NCBI RefSeq assembly: GCF_003024515.2
Contig: NZ_PYIX02000030.1
Coordinates: 1 to 53,356 of the forward strand
Direction of reading: 5' to 3'
DNA: 53,356 nt
DNA from: Acinetobacter sichuanensis
Lineage (GTDB): Bacteria > Pseudomonadota > Gammaproteobacteria > Pseudomonadales > Moraxellaceae
Shown here: piece after piece, positions 8,470 through 16,085 of the stretch
Numbering within the stretch: position 1 is the first letter of the stretch
Layout: each line of letters starts with the position of its first letter
The notes under the pieces: model-generated
What the model was told of the DNA's origin: nothing
The model's input: only the letters and a program-made list of their open reading frames with translations
Databases searched by the model: none
Program-made: the position numbers and the translations under genes

Positions 8470-8807
8470 AGGAGAGTTAGGATTACAAAAACCGTAGATT
8501 TTAGGGGAAAAGTCGAGCTTTTTGTATTTTATTTTATGAACCTTATTAAAAAAAATTATATAAGGGCGGGAAATTCAGGAAAAAGGTTAAGTTATCTTAA
8601 TGAAAATAATGTGCTTTTTAATAAAATTCAAAAAAAATAATATTTTAAATATTTGAATTATTTTGTTTTTAATGGCAATTCACTTCGATATTTTAAGTGA
8701 TTTATTTGCATAATTGACCCAATACAATGATTTAATTTCATCGTTCTATTTGTCCATTTTTTTTCTATAGCGCCTATAATGATGGCTTACATTTGAGGGC
8801 GGATGAC
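8470..8807. other. 338-bp divergent promoter region (brnQ / map)
   Basis: AT-rich spacer between divergent genes. On the right it carries a candidate map promoter (8750-8780). A CACTT-AAGTG inverted pair near 8680-8700 is short and may be chance. No open frame or RNA gene was found. Confidence 0.5.
8750..8780 (+). promoter_or_regulatory. Candidate sigma-70 promoter of map
   Basis: TATAAT at 8775-8780 lies 27 bp before the ATG, with TTGTCC at 8750-8755 as a possible -35; the 19-base spacer is longer than ideal. The exact -10 match makes this the likely start region. Confidence 0.5.
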
Positions 8808-9602
8808 ATGAAAGCTTCTACTATCACGATTAAAACCGAACAGGATATTGAAAAACTAAGAGTGTCTGGACGTTTGGCTGCTCAGGTTTTAGAAATGATA
8901 GGTCAATATGTTAAACCAGGTGTAAGTACCGAATATTTAGATAATATTTGCAATGATTTTATTGTGAATACTTTGAAGGTCATTCCTGCGAATGTTGGCT
9001 ACTATGGTTATACAAAAACCACATGCATTTCTCCAAATGAAGTGGTTTGTCATGGGATTCCATCCGCAACAACCATTTTAAATGATGGTGATATTATCAA
9101 TATTGATGTTGCGATTATTAAAGATGGTTATTTTGGTGATACCAGTCGTATGTACTACGTTGGAAATGTCAGTTCTGCTGCAAAAAAGCTAGTCGAAACG
9201 ACTTATGAGGCGATGGTAGCGGGTATTCATGCTGTAAAACCAGGGGCAACTTTAGGTGATGTCGGCTATGCAATCCAAAGCGTTGCACATCGTGAAGGTT
9301 ATAGTATTGTTCGTGAATATTGTGGTCATGGAATTGGTAAAGTTTATCATGAGCAACCAAACGTGTTGCACTATGGTCAACCGGGACAAGGTTTAAAGCT
9401 GAAAACTGGAATGGTTTTTACCATTGAACCTATGGTTAATGCAGGTAAAGCGCGCGTAAAAGAGTTAAAAGATGGTTGGACTGTGATCACAATGGATCGT
9501 TCATTATCTGCGCAATGGGAACATATGGTTTATGTGACAGAGACTGGTTTTGAGCTACTTTCACCGTGGCCAGAAGGTACAGGTCAATATCCTGAAATTT
9601 AA
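8808..9602 (+). CDS. map: Type I methionine aminopeptidase
   Basis: Removes the initiator methionine from new proteins in the cytosol. 264 residues from the ATG at 8808, chosen over an upstream TTG because GAGG (8795-8798) spaces well and MKASTITIKT fits family N-termini. The five metal ligands of the pita-bread fold are visible: Asp in NIDVAIIKDG and in FGDTSR, His in CGHGIG, Glu in TIEPMV and Glu in QWEHMVYVT. The tail ending WPEGTGQYPEI is slightly longer than in E. coli. The gene is not next to rpsB, the common place for map, so it may be a second copy in this genome; that cannot be seen here. Confidence 0.95.
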   Translation: MKASTITIKTEQDIEKLRVSGRLAAQVLEMIGQYVKPGVSTEYLDNICNDFIVNTLKVIPANVGYYGYTKTTCISPNEVVCHGIPSATTILNDGDIINIDVAIIKDGYFGDTSRMYYVGNVSSAAKKLVETTYEAMVAGIHAVKPGATLGDVGYAIQSVAHREGYSIVREYCGHGIGKVYHEQPNVLHYGQPGQGLKLKTGMVFTIEPMVNAGKARVKELKDGWTVITMDRSLSAQWEHMVYVTETGFELLSPWPEGTGQYPEI

Positions 9603-9897
9603 AACTAAAGTCGAATATAAGCCATCAAATGACTGAAAAATGAATTTTATGTCTTAGTCTTTATTGCTTTTTAAGATTCGACATCGTGCTACTCTACATT
9701 GTCACAATAATTTAAGAAAACTGAGGTTTTTTATTATTGTTTTAATGTATTTGTTTAAATCATGTTCGAAAATTAAAATAGTGATCAGTTTCTCGTTGTT
9801 GTTTCTTTGTTCAATTTTTCCAGCTTATCCATCCTAGGATAAGCTTTTTTTTTTGTTTATAATCTTGCTGAGAATTTTTAAATAAACTTAGAAAGCG
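9603..9897. other. Intergenic region with a distant terminator; possible small RNA
   Basis: Nearly 300 bp without an open frame. A strong rightward terminator lies at 9822-9854, 220 bp after the map stop. Either map has a long 3' untranslated region or a separate short transcript begins inside; TTGTTT (9751-9756) and TAAAAT (9773-9778), 16 bp apart, could serve as its promoter. Confidence 0.35.
9822..9854 (+). terminator. Rho-independent terminator
   Basis: AGCTTATCC, loop ATCCTA, GGATAAGCT, then ten T residues: a 9-bp perfect stem with a long T tract, a textbook rightward terminator just before the DUF4274 gene. Confidence 0.85.
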
Positions 9898-10446
9898 ATG
9901 AAAAAAATATCAAATGCAGTTTTTACTGATCTAATAGATCAGATTTGGCTTAACTTTTTACAACAGGCGACACCTGAAGATATTTATCAATCTGTGATTA
10001 GTTCTAATTGGGATGGAAACCAATATTTACTGAACTGGATTTTAAATCATGCTGAGGTTGATCAAGCGGTGATTTTAGCGATTTATTGGATGAGTGGAAT
10101 ACGTTATTTAAAGCAATATAAAAATCGTGAAGAAGTATTAGAAAAAGCAAGCTGGTCAATTGAAAGTTATGATTATTTACAGCAGTTAGAACAAAAATAT
10201 CTAAACGGTTTTTGGAAAAATCAAAACTTTGCTTATGACCCAAGTCATGATCATGATGAATATAATTGGGTCACTGAATATGCTGAGATTGAAATACAAC
10301 AGGAAATACCTGAAAAAATGTTGCAAGTGTTAGAAGGAAAGCATTTAACACGCAGTTCAAAATTTGAGGATGGTTTGCCAGAACCTTTTTTATCACAAGT
10401 TTGGGCATTATTTGATGAGTATGAAATTGAAGATGAGCTAGGTTAA
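9898..10446 (+). CDS. DUF4274 domain protein, function unknown
   Basis: 182 residues, soluble and acidic. The segment SNWDGNQYLLNWILNHAEVD followed by QAVILAIYWM (about 36-65) matches what I remember of the DUF4274 pattern, in which a NWD motif is followed by a W-I/V-x-x hinge and an aliphatic ATLLIYW-like stretch. The rest is rich in Tyr, Trp and acidic residues, ending EIEDELG. DUF4274 proteins have no established role; some sit near polymorphic-toxin or immunity loci, but nothing of the sort is next to this one. It converges on the BenE-type transporter gene with a hairpin between. Confidence 0.7.
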   Translation: MKKISNAVFTDLIDQIWLNFLQQATPEDIYQSVISSNWDGNQYLLNWILNHAEVDQAVILAIYWMSGIRYLKQYKNREEVLEKASWSIESYDYLQQLEQKYLNGFWKNQNFAYDPSHDHDEYNWVTEYAEIEIQQEIPEKMLQVLEGKHLTRSSKFEDGLPEPFLSQVWALFDEYEIEDELG

Positions 10447-10459
10447 ACATAAAACATTC

Positions 10460-10488
10460 AGGTGTTGTATTGATGTAATATAACACCT
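10460..10488. terminator. Hairpin between convergent genes
   Basis: AGGTGTTGTATT, loop GATGT, AATATAACACCT: 12 pairs including one G-U. No T tract follows on either strand, so it may terminate weakly or protect 3' ends. Confidence 0.5.
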
Positions 10489-10496
10489 TGATAAAA

Positions 10497-11669
10497 TTAT
10501 GCTTTAGTTCTAAATTTTAAAATCATAGAAACAGCTAAGCCAAACAGTAAGCCCCAAAATGCTGAGCCTATACCAAAGAATTGTACACCTGAGGCACTAA
10601 ATAAAAAGGTGAGTAATGCTGCTTCACGGTCTTCAATATTGGTAAAAGCAATTGAAATGTTATGTCCGATAGTACCAAATAATGCAATGCCTGCTAATGC
10701 GGTAATAAATAAATGTGGAAATGACATTAAAATACTGGTGAGTGTGGCTGCAAATAAGCCCATAATGATATAGAAAATACCACAGCTCATGCCTGCGATA
10801 TAACGTTTTTTAGGATCGGGATGTACTTGATCATCTAAACTAATCGCAGCACTAATCGCAGCAATATTGACACTAAAACAGCCAAAAGGTGCAAGAATGG
10901 TTTGGACGAAACCTGTCCAACCAATCAAGTGTTTTACGTGAGGTTCATAGCCGTAACTTTTAATCATGGCAAGCCCAGGAAGATATTGCGATGCCATATT
11001 AATGACAAACAAAGGTAAGGCTAAACCAAATAAAGCAGACCAAGTAAACTCAGGTTTCATCCAAATTGGTTGTGCTAAAGCGAGGTGAATATTTGCGCTT
11101 TTAAACTGCATAAACAATGGGCAAATCATGACACCTAAAATAACGGTAATAACAATACAGTAGCGTGGAAATAGACGTTTACTAATGATGTAAATCGCTA
11201 AAATGGAAAGAATAAATCCCCAATTTGCTTCCATACTGGCAAATATTTCTATACCAAATTTAAGTAATACACCTGCAAGCATAGCGCTGGTTAAGCTTTG
11301 AGGAATATAAGTCAGTACTTTTTCAAAAATGCCTAAAAAACCTAAAATTGCAGTCAGTAGCCCACACACTAAAAAAGCACCAATGGCTTCATAGAGTGTA
11401 TAGCCACTGCCTGAAGCAAGAATAAGTGCTAAACCCGCAGTAGACCATGACGTAGCAACAGGATATTTAAATTTCCAAGATAAAAATAATCCACATGAAC
11501 CAATTGCTAAGCCTAAAGCCCAAAACCATGAAGTGATTTGTGCTTGTGTTGCACCAAGTAGTTGAGCAGCTTGAATAACCAAGACTGAAGAAACACTAAT
11601 ACCAACCAGAAAGGTAATAAAGCCTGCGAAGACAGCGGGGATCGAGAAATCTTGAAGAAGTTTTTGCAT
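10497..11669 (-). CDS. BenE-family benzoate/proton symporter-like transporter
   Basis: A 390-residue inner-membrane protein with ten to twelve hydrophobic segments. The N-terminus FSIPAVFAGFITFLVGISVS and internal features such as YPVATSWSTAGLALIL (about 69-84) and FGCFSVNIAAISAAI (about 257-271) are typical of BenE, which takes up benzoate in Acinetobacter and Pseudomonas. Here there is no ben catabolic operon nearby: the neighbours are a DUF4274 gene and a LeuE-type exporter. It may therefore be a paralogue with a different aromatic or purine-like substrate, so I leave the symbol empty. The start has a plausible weak ribosome site. Confidence 0.85.
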   Translation of the reverse strand: MQKLLQDFSIPAVFAGFITFLVGISVSSVLVIQAAQLLGATQAQITSWFWALGLAIGSCGLFLSWKFKYPVATSWSTAGLALILASGSGYTLYEAIGAFLVCGLLTAILGFLGIFEKVLTYIPQSLTSAMLAGVLLKFGIEIFASMEANWGFILSILAIYIISKRLFPRYCIVITVILGVMICPLFMQFKSANIHLALAQPIWMKPEFTWSALFGLALPLFVINMASQYLPGLAMIKSYGYEPHVKHLIGWTGFVQTILAPFGCFSVNIAAISAAISLDDQVHPDPKKRYIAGMSCGIFYIIMGLFAATLTSILMSFPHLFITALAGIALFGTIGHNISIAFTNIEDREAALLTFLFSASGVQFFGIGSAFWGLLFGLAVSMILKFRTKA

Positions 11670-11793
11670 AATCCGTTGCGAAGATTTGAGTTGAGCGAAA
11701 AAGTGTGTAAATCATACACCTTTGGGAGAGTTGCAAAAACAGGCTTTACATGAAAAATTCTCACATTGTGAATATTTATTATTTTTTAGGCAC

Positions 11794-12444
11794 TTACATT
11801 GTTGAAAAAGCCAGTTTTAAGCCAAAGCCACAAAACAGTAACCCAACTGCGGCAACGCCAATGGCTGCAATTTTATAACGACGATTAAAAAAGTGTGCCA
11901 ATTTAACGCCAGAAAAAATGAGAATACTTAAATATGCCATACTGGTGATTTGCACCACAATCGAAAGAATCGAAAAACTAAGTGCAGGATGAGTATAGTC
12001 AGGGTCTACAAACTGAATAAAAAAAGACAAATAAAAGAAAATTGCTTTAGGATTCAGTAAGCTAATGGTCAATGCACTTCTAAAGGGATGAATATTCTTT
12101 TGTGTTGTAGAGGTTGAAGCTTCAATGTTTTGAGCGTGGGTATTTAACCATGTATGGTAACTCGCAATAATTAAGCGAATACCTAAATAAGATAAATAAG
12201 CTGCACCAATGATTTTTAATAAAATAAATAACCAAGGGAAATTATGTAGTAAAGATGCTGCGCCTAGAACAGTACATAAAATTAAAATTAAATCGCCAGT
12301 AAAAACACCCAGTGCTGCCACATAACCAATTTTAATTCCAAAGCGCGATGCAATCGACATAACATAAAGTGAATTTGGACCAGGTAAAATCACAATAAAA
12401 ATTGTGCCGATAACAAACGTTACAATATCTGTAATACCAAACAC
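11794..12444 (-). CDS. leuE: LysE/RhtB-family exporter, LeuE-like
   Basis: A 216-residue inner-membrane amino-acid exporter with six hydrophobic segments. The signature FIVILPGPNSLYVMSIASRF (17-36) and SLLNPKAIFFYLSFFIQFVD (about 128-147) are hallmarks of the family. The overall sequence reads closest to E. coli LeuE, which exports leucine and similar residues, for example YLGIRLI near 84-90 and the C-terminal GFGLKLA. Substrate assignment is by family resemblance. It follows the tal terminator on the same strand and so has its own promoter, probably within 12445-12470. Confidence 0.85.
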   Translation of the reverse strand: MFGITDIVTFVIGTIFIVILPGPNSLYVMSIASRFGIKIGYVAALGVFTGDLILILCTVLGAASLLHNFPWLFILLKIIGAAYLSYLGIRLIIASYHTWLNTHAQNIEASTSTTQKNIHPFRSALTISLLNPKAIFFYLSFFIQFVDPDYTHPALSFSILSIVVQITSMAYLSILIFSGVKLAHFFNRRYKIAAIGVAAVGLLFCGFGLKLAFSTM

Positions 12445-12470
12445 CAGATGCTCACTTTATGTCTAAAGGT

Positions 12471-12509
12471 AAAAAAACCGAGTCAGATTATAAGCCTAAA
12501 CTCGGTTTT
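12471..12509 (-). terminator. Rho-independent terminator of tal
   Basis: Read leftward: AAAACCGAGT, 16-base loop, ACTCGGTTTT with three further T residues. It lies 35 bp after the tal stop and separates it from the exporter gene downstream. Confidence 0.8.
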
Positions 12510-12543
12510 GAGCATAAAAATGAAGAAATTAATTTAGCTTTAT

Positions 12544-13533
12544 TTAAGCCTGAATTTCAGCATCTAAACCAAAAGACTGACGCAATAAACTTTGTAATTG
12601 TTCACGTGCTTTGATAAAACCATCAATTCCAGATTGTAATAATTGAAATGCCATAAGGTCATTTTCAAGTTCTTGTTTAAATTGTGCTTTTTCTAGTGCA
12701 ATATAAGTATGCTCTTGGTGTGCATGTGCATGATTTTCAGAAATTTGTGCAGTGACTGTACGAGTATCTTGTTCAAGTTGTTGTAATAAACTCGGTGCAA
12801 CAGTTAATAAGTCACAACCTGCTAACCCGAGTACTTGATCAATACTACGGAAACTTGCTCCCATGACTTCTGTTTGAATATCATGCTGTTTATAGAAATG
12901 ATAAATTTGTTTCACTGACAATACGCCGGGATCTTTATCAATAGTGTAGTGATCCACATTTTCAGCTTTTTTATACCAATCTAAAATACGACCCACAAAT
13001 GGTGAAATAAGAGTGACATTTGCATCAGCACATGCTTTTGCTTGGTGTAAACCAAAGAGTAAAGTCAAATTACAATGGATTCCTTCAGCTTCAAGTACTT
13101 TGGCTGCTTGAATACCTTCCCAAGTCGAAGCGATTTTGATCAAAATACGATTTTGATCTACGCCATAGTCTTTGTACAATGCTAACAATTCTTTGGCTTT
13201 AGCAATCGTTGCTTCTGTGTCATAAGAAAGGGCAGCATCAACTTCGGTAGACACGCGACCTTCCACAATTTTTAAAATTTCAACACCTAATTTGACTGTT
13301 AAAATATCAATCGTGCGCTCAATGAGTAAATCTGCTTGATAACCTTCTTGTTTTGCTTGTAGATAAGCCGACTCGATTAATTCTTTACTTTCAGGCTGCT
13401 GTGCTGCTGCTGTAATTAAAGATGGATTGGTCGTTGCATCTAAAGGGCGAAATTGTTGAATGGCAGTTAAATCACCTGTGTCGGCAACAATAGTGGTGAG
13501 TTGTTTTAATTGCTCTAATGCAGATTGTGTCAT
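12544..13533 (-). CDS. tal: Transaldolase (TalB type)
   Basis: A cytosolic enzyme of the non-oxidative pentose phosphate pathway that moves a dihydroxyacetone unit between sugar phosphates. 329 residues, class I length. RPLDATTNPSLI (29-40) is the family signature, and Lys133 in ILIKIASTWEG is the Schiff-base lysine. NLTLLFGLHQAKACADA and SPFVGRILDW follow as expected. Acinetobacter species commonly lack a complete glycolysis, so this enzyme chiefly supplies ribose and erythrose phosphates. Single gene with its own terminator. Confidence 0.97.
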   Translation of the reverse strand: MTQSALEQLKQLTTIVADTGDLTAIQQFRPLDATTNPSLITAAAQQPESKELIESAYLQAKQEGYQADLLIERTIDILTVKLGVEILKIVEGRVSTEVDAALSYDTEATIAKAKELLALYKDYGVDQNRILIKIASTWEGIQAAKVLEAEGIHCNLTLLFGLHQAKACADANVTLISPFVGRILDWYKKAENVDHYTIDKDPGVLSVKQIYHFYKQHDIQTEVMGASFRSIDQVLGLAGCDLLTVAPSLLQQLEQDTRTVTAQISENHAHAHQEHTYIALEKAQFKQELENDLMAFQLLQSGIDGFIKAREQLQSLLRQSFGLDAEIQA

Positions 13534-13622
13534 TGCTGTTTAATTCTTAGAAAAAATACATGTAACTTTATTTATAACACAATGAGATTTCATCGAAAGT
13601 GGTTTTGGTGTTTTAGTATGCA

Positions 13623-14513
13623 TTATTTTGTATGAATTCTTTGATTTCTGATGTGATTAATCAAAAAACGAGCAGCTTGTCCTAAATGACTTTCACGATT
13701 CCAAACCAAATCGACGTAATATTCAAACTTGGGCGTAAAATCTGCCAAATTTAAAATTTTGAGATTTTTTTTGTACTGACTATTTTCCTCAAAAATTTGT
13801 AAAGGTAAAACGCCCCAACCTAAGCCTTGTAAAATCATTGAACATGCCAAATGATGATTATCGGTTCGCCAGTAATTTTTTGAATACAGTAGTTCGGGTT
13901 TTATGGTTTTATCTCGACTTGCCACCACGATTTGCCGACTTTGTAAAATTTCCTCGAAAGTCACCACATCATTTTGTGCAAGTGGGAAATGCTGTGCAGC
14001 AACAGGCACTAAAGCTTCACGTTTAACTTCAACAAATTGTTCACGACGTTCTAAGATTTCACGTTCAAACATTAGAGCGAGTTGTGCGGTTTGGTTAATC
14101 AGCATTTTTAAAGCATCTTCTTGCGGTGCAGAAAAAATATTGATTTGTAAAGTTGGGAAATGCTCAGCGAGTAAAGAGATATATTCTGTCCAATCGGTAT
14201 GTAAAAGCTCAGTGACAACGACAATATTCAATGATGTTTCTAAGCCATTGGCTAGAGCCAAAGCTTGCTGTTTCCATTGATTTATTTCAATCAGAAGTTG
14301 TTCTGTTTTTTCATATAAAACATGTGCTTGAGGGGTTGGAATAGGTTCACGTCCAATGCGCTCAAAAAGTTTTAAATTTAAATCTATTTCTAAATTTGCA
14401 ATGGACATGCTGATGGCAGAGGGAACTTTTGCAAGTTTACGTGCAGCCGCAGAAAAAGAGCCACATTCCATAACGGTTTTAAAAACAATCAGTTGTTCTT
14501 GGTTGATATTCAT
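13623..14513 (-). CDS. aceR: LysR-family regulator, AceR-like activator of aceI
   Basis: A 296-residue LysR-type regulator. The N-terminal winged helix-turn-helix (about 1-60) contains SFSAAARKLAKVPSAISMSI, and residues 90-290 form the effector-binding domain. It is divergent from aceI across a 102-bp gap, the same arrangement as A. baumannii aceR-aceI, where AceR senses chlorhexidine and activates the efflux gene. The function is assigned mainly from this pairing plus family. The shared intergenic region should hold its operator; no T-N11-A palindrome stood out to me. Confidence 0.85.
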   Translation of the reverse strand: MNINQEQLIVFKTVMECGSFSAAARKLAKVPSAISMSIANLEIDLNLKLFERIGREPIPTPQAHVLYEKTEQLLIEINQWKQQALALANGLETSLNIVVVTELLHTDWTEYISLLAEHFPTLQINIFSAPQEDALKMLINQTAQLALMFEREILERREQFVEVKREALVPVAAQHFPLAQNDVVTFEEILQSRQIVVASRDKTIKPELLYSKNYWRTDNHHLACSMILQGLGWGVLPLQIFEENSQYKKNLKILNLADFTPKFEYYVDLVWNRESHLGQAARFLINHIRNQRIHTK

Positions 14514-14615
14514 ACTTTAGGGTCTATCTATCAATTTTATTGAGAGAATCTAACTTTATTATTCACTATTATAAAAATAAAATTGCATTTGTCGAATAAA
14601 TTTGAGTATTGAAAA

Positions 14616-15038
14616 ATGTTGATTTCCAAAAGAAGGATTATTCATGCGCTCAGCTATGAAATCATCTTATTGGTGATCATTGCGATTGCATTGAGTTTTA
14701 TTTTTGAAGTTCCTATGGAAGTGACGGGAACTTTAGGTGTAGCGATGGCAGTTACATCTGTGGTCTGGAATATGATTTTCAACCATTTTTTTGAAAAATT
14801 GGAAAAGAAACATCAGTTTAAAAGAACAATTGGTGTGCGTATTTTGCATGCAATTGGCTTTGAAGGTGGTTTGATGTTGGCGACCATTCCAATGGTGGCA
14901 TATGCGATGGATATGAGTATTTGGCAAGCGATTTTGCTTGATTTGGGCATGACCTCGTGTATTTTGGTGTATACCTTTATTTTCCAATGGTGTTATGACA
15001 CGATTGAAGCGCGTTTAGGTTTTCAGCCTGCACATTGA
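14616..15038 (+). CDS. aceI: PACE-family efflux transporter AceI
   Basis: A 140-residue inner-membrane protein with four helices made of two bacterial-transmembrane-pair units, length as in the family. It is very similar to A. baumannii AceI, a proton-driven exporter of chlorhexidine whose likely natural substrates are short diamines such as cadaverine and putrescine. Glu15 in HALSYE, essential for proton coupling in AceI, is present, as are RRIIHA, WNMIFNH and RILHAIGFEGGL. Expression is probably activated by the divergent LysR gene. Its own terminator follows. Confidence 0.95.
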   Translation: MLISKRRIIHALSYEIILLVIIAIALSFIFEVPMEVTGTLGVAMAVTSVVWNMIFNHFFEKLEKKHQFKRTIGVRILHAIGFEGGLMLATIPMVAYAMDMSIWQAILLDLGMTSCILVYTFIFQWCYDTIEARLGFQPAH

Positions 15039-15060
15039 TGATGTGTTATGGTGTAAAGAG

Positions 15061-15087
15061 AAGGTATGCGTATTGCATGCCTTTTTT
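15061..15087 (+). terminator. Rho-independent terminator of aceI
   Basis: AAGGTATGC, loop GTATT, GCATGCCTT with one G-U pair, then T4. It separates aceI from the tandem SUKH genes. Confidence 0.8.
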
Positions 15088-15116
15088 AATTTTAAAAAAA
15101 TAATAGGATATAAAAA

Positions 15117-15500
15117 ATGATTCAAGAATTTTTAAATATTGAAGAAAAGTATAAAGTTAAATTCCCAACGCACTATTTACAGATTTTAACGCAGTTTGAG
15201 TATTATTGTTTATATATTAAAAATGCGCATGATATTGATTTGTATCCTATTCAGAAATTATTTTCTAAAGTAAAACAAGAGCTATGTACTTATGAATATT
15301 TACAAATTTGGCAGAGTTATCAATCAGATCAATTTATAAAAACTTTTGTATTTGCTCGTTCAGGAGATGGTACTCGGCTTTATTTTAATTTAGTGGATAT
15401 GAGTATTTGGGAATATTGGTTGGATGAAGAGAGTGTTAGACAATTGTACAAAAATTTTGAAGATCTGATGTTAAATGCAGAATTGATTGATCAAGAGTGA
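15117..15500 (+). CDS. SMI1/KNR4 (SUKH)-like protein, putative orphan immunity protein
   Basis: 127 residues, small and rich in Tyr, Phe and Lys. The opening pattern IEEKYKVKFPTHYLQILTQF (8-27) matches the SUKH fold start, in which a short helix and PxxY/L-x-x-F/L segment lead into a beta sheet; FVFARSGDGTRLYFNLVD (about 82-99) fits the central strands. SUKH proteins are mostly immunity factors neutralising nuclease or other toxins of contact-dependent, type VI or Rhs systems. No toxin gene is nearby. Its stop abuts the next SUKH gene, so the two are translated together. The assignment is weaker than for its neighbour. Confidence 0.65.
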   Translation: MIQEFLNIEEKYKVKFPTHYLQILTQFEYYCLYIKNAHDIDLYPIQKLFSKVKQELCTYEYLQIWQSYQSDQFIKTFVFARSGDGTRLYFNLVDMSIWEYWLDEESVRQLYKNFEDLMLNAELIDQE

Positions 15501-15502
15501 TA

Positions 15503-16036
15503 ATGATTGTGTTAGAAATAAAACGCTTAGCAGTAGATGATGAAGAGTTGGCTTATTTAAAATCTCATCCAACGAAGAAAAATAACAAGTTTTTAAAATA
15601 TCAACTTTATTTGTTAGCGCATGCTCAGGTAACAGATGAAGAAATTCAAACATTTCAAACAGAGTATGCAATTGATTTACCTATAGAATATCAGTTGTTT
15701 CTAAAGCAACATAATGGTGGTCGACCGACACTAGACTGTTTTGGTGATGAGGTCATTAATTATTTTTATGGTTTGTTAGATTGGAAGGATTCATTTGATA
15801 GCGTACAACATGCAATGAGTGATCGTTATCCTAAAAGTATGTTGCCAATCGCTTCAACAGGTGGAGGTGATCATTTGCTATTGGGTTGGAGAGATGAATT
15901 TAAATCTAAAATTTACTATTGGGATCATGAGTTAGCGCATGAGGAAAGTGGTGAAAATTACTTTGAAAATATCAAGTTTGTTGCGAATGGATTGCATGAG
16001 TTTTTAGAAATGCTCTACGATCTTGATGAAGAATAG
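15503..16036 (+). CDS. SMI1/KNR4 (SUKH) family protein, putative orphan immunity protein
   Basis: 177 residues from the ATG at 15503, which has AAGAG five bases upstream; a GTG at 15497 overlapping the previous stop is possible. After a 50-residue N-terminal extension, EIQTFQTEYAIDLPIEYQLF and LKQHNGGRPT (about 48-77) give the clear SUKH signature (ExxxxxxLPxxYxxFLxxxNGG), followed by YPKSMLPIASTGGGDHLLLG with the usual GGGD turn. These genes typically protect against polymorphic toxins; none is seen in the flanks (aceI and ntrC). The gene converges on ntrC with a shared palindrome. Confidence 0.85.
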   Translation: MIVLEIKRLAVDDEELAYLKSHPTKKNNKFLKYQLYLLAHAQVTDEEIQTFQTEYAIDLPIEYQLFLKQHNGGRPTLDCFGDEVINYFYGLLDWKDSFDSVQHAMSDRYPKSMLPIASTGGGDHLLLGWRDEFKSKIYYWDHELAHEESGENYFENIKFVANGLHEFLEMLYDLDEE

Positions 16037-16060
16037 AAAACCCGAAAGTTTTCTATTCTT
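16030..16060. terminator. Palindromic terminator between convergent genes
   Basis: GAATAGAAAAC, loop CCGAAA, GTTTTCTATTC: an 11-bp perfect stem, extendable by one pair, overlapping the stop codon of the SUKH gene. AT-rich, with only a short T run on each side. Confidence 0.6.
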
Positions 16061-16085
16061 AAATTTAATGGTCTAAAGCTAAAAA

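Noticed and set aside
8793..8807. TTG start for methionine aminopeptidase
   Set aside because: It overlaps the ribosome site that serves the ATG at 8808 and adds residues not seen in the family.
10497..11669. Benzoate catabolic (ben) cluster
   Set aside because: Only a BenE-type transporter is present; no benABCD or benM-like genes lie beside it.
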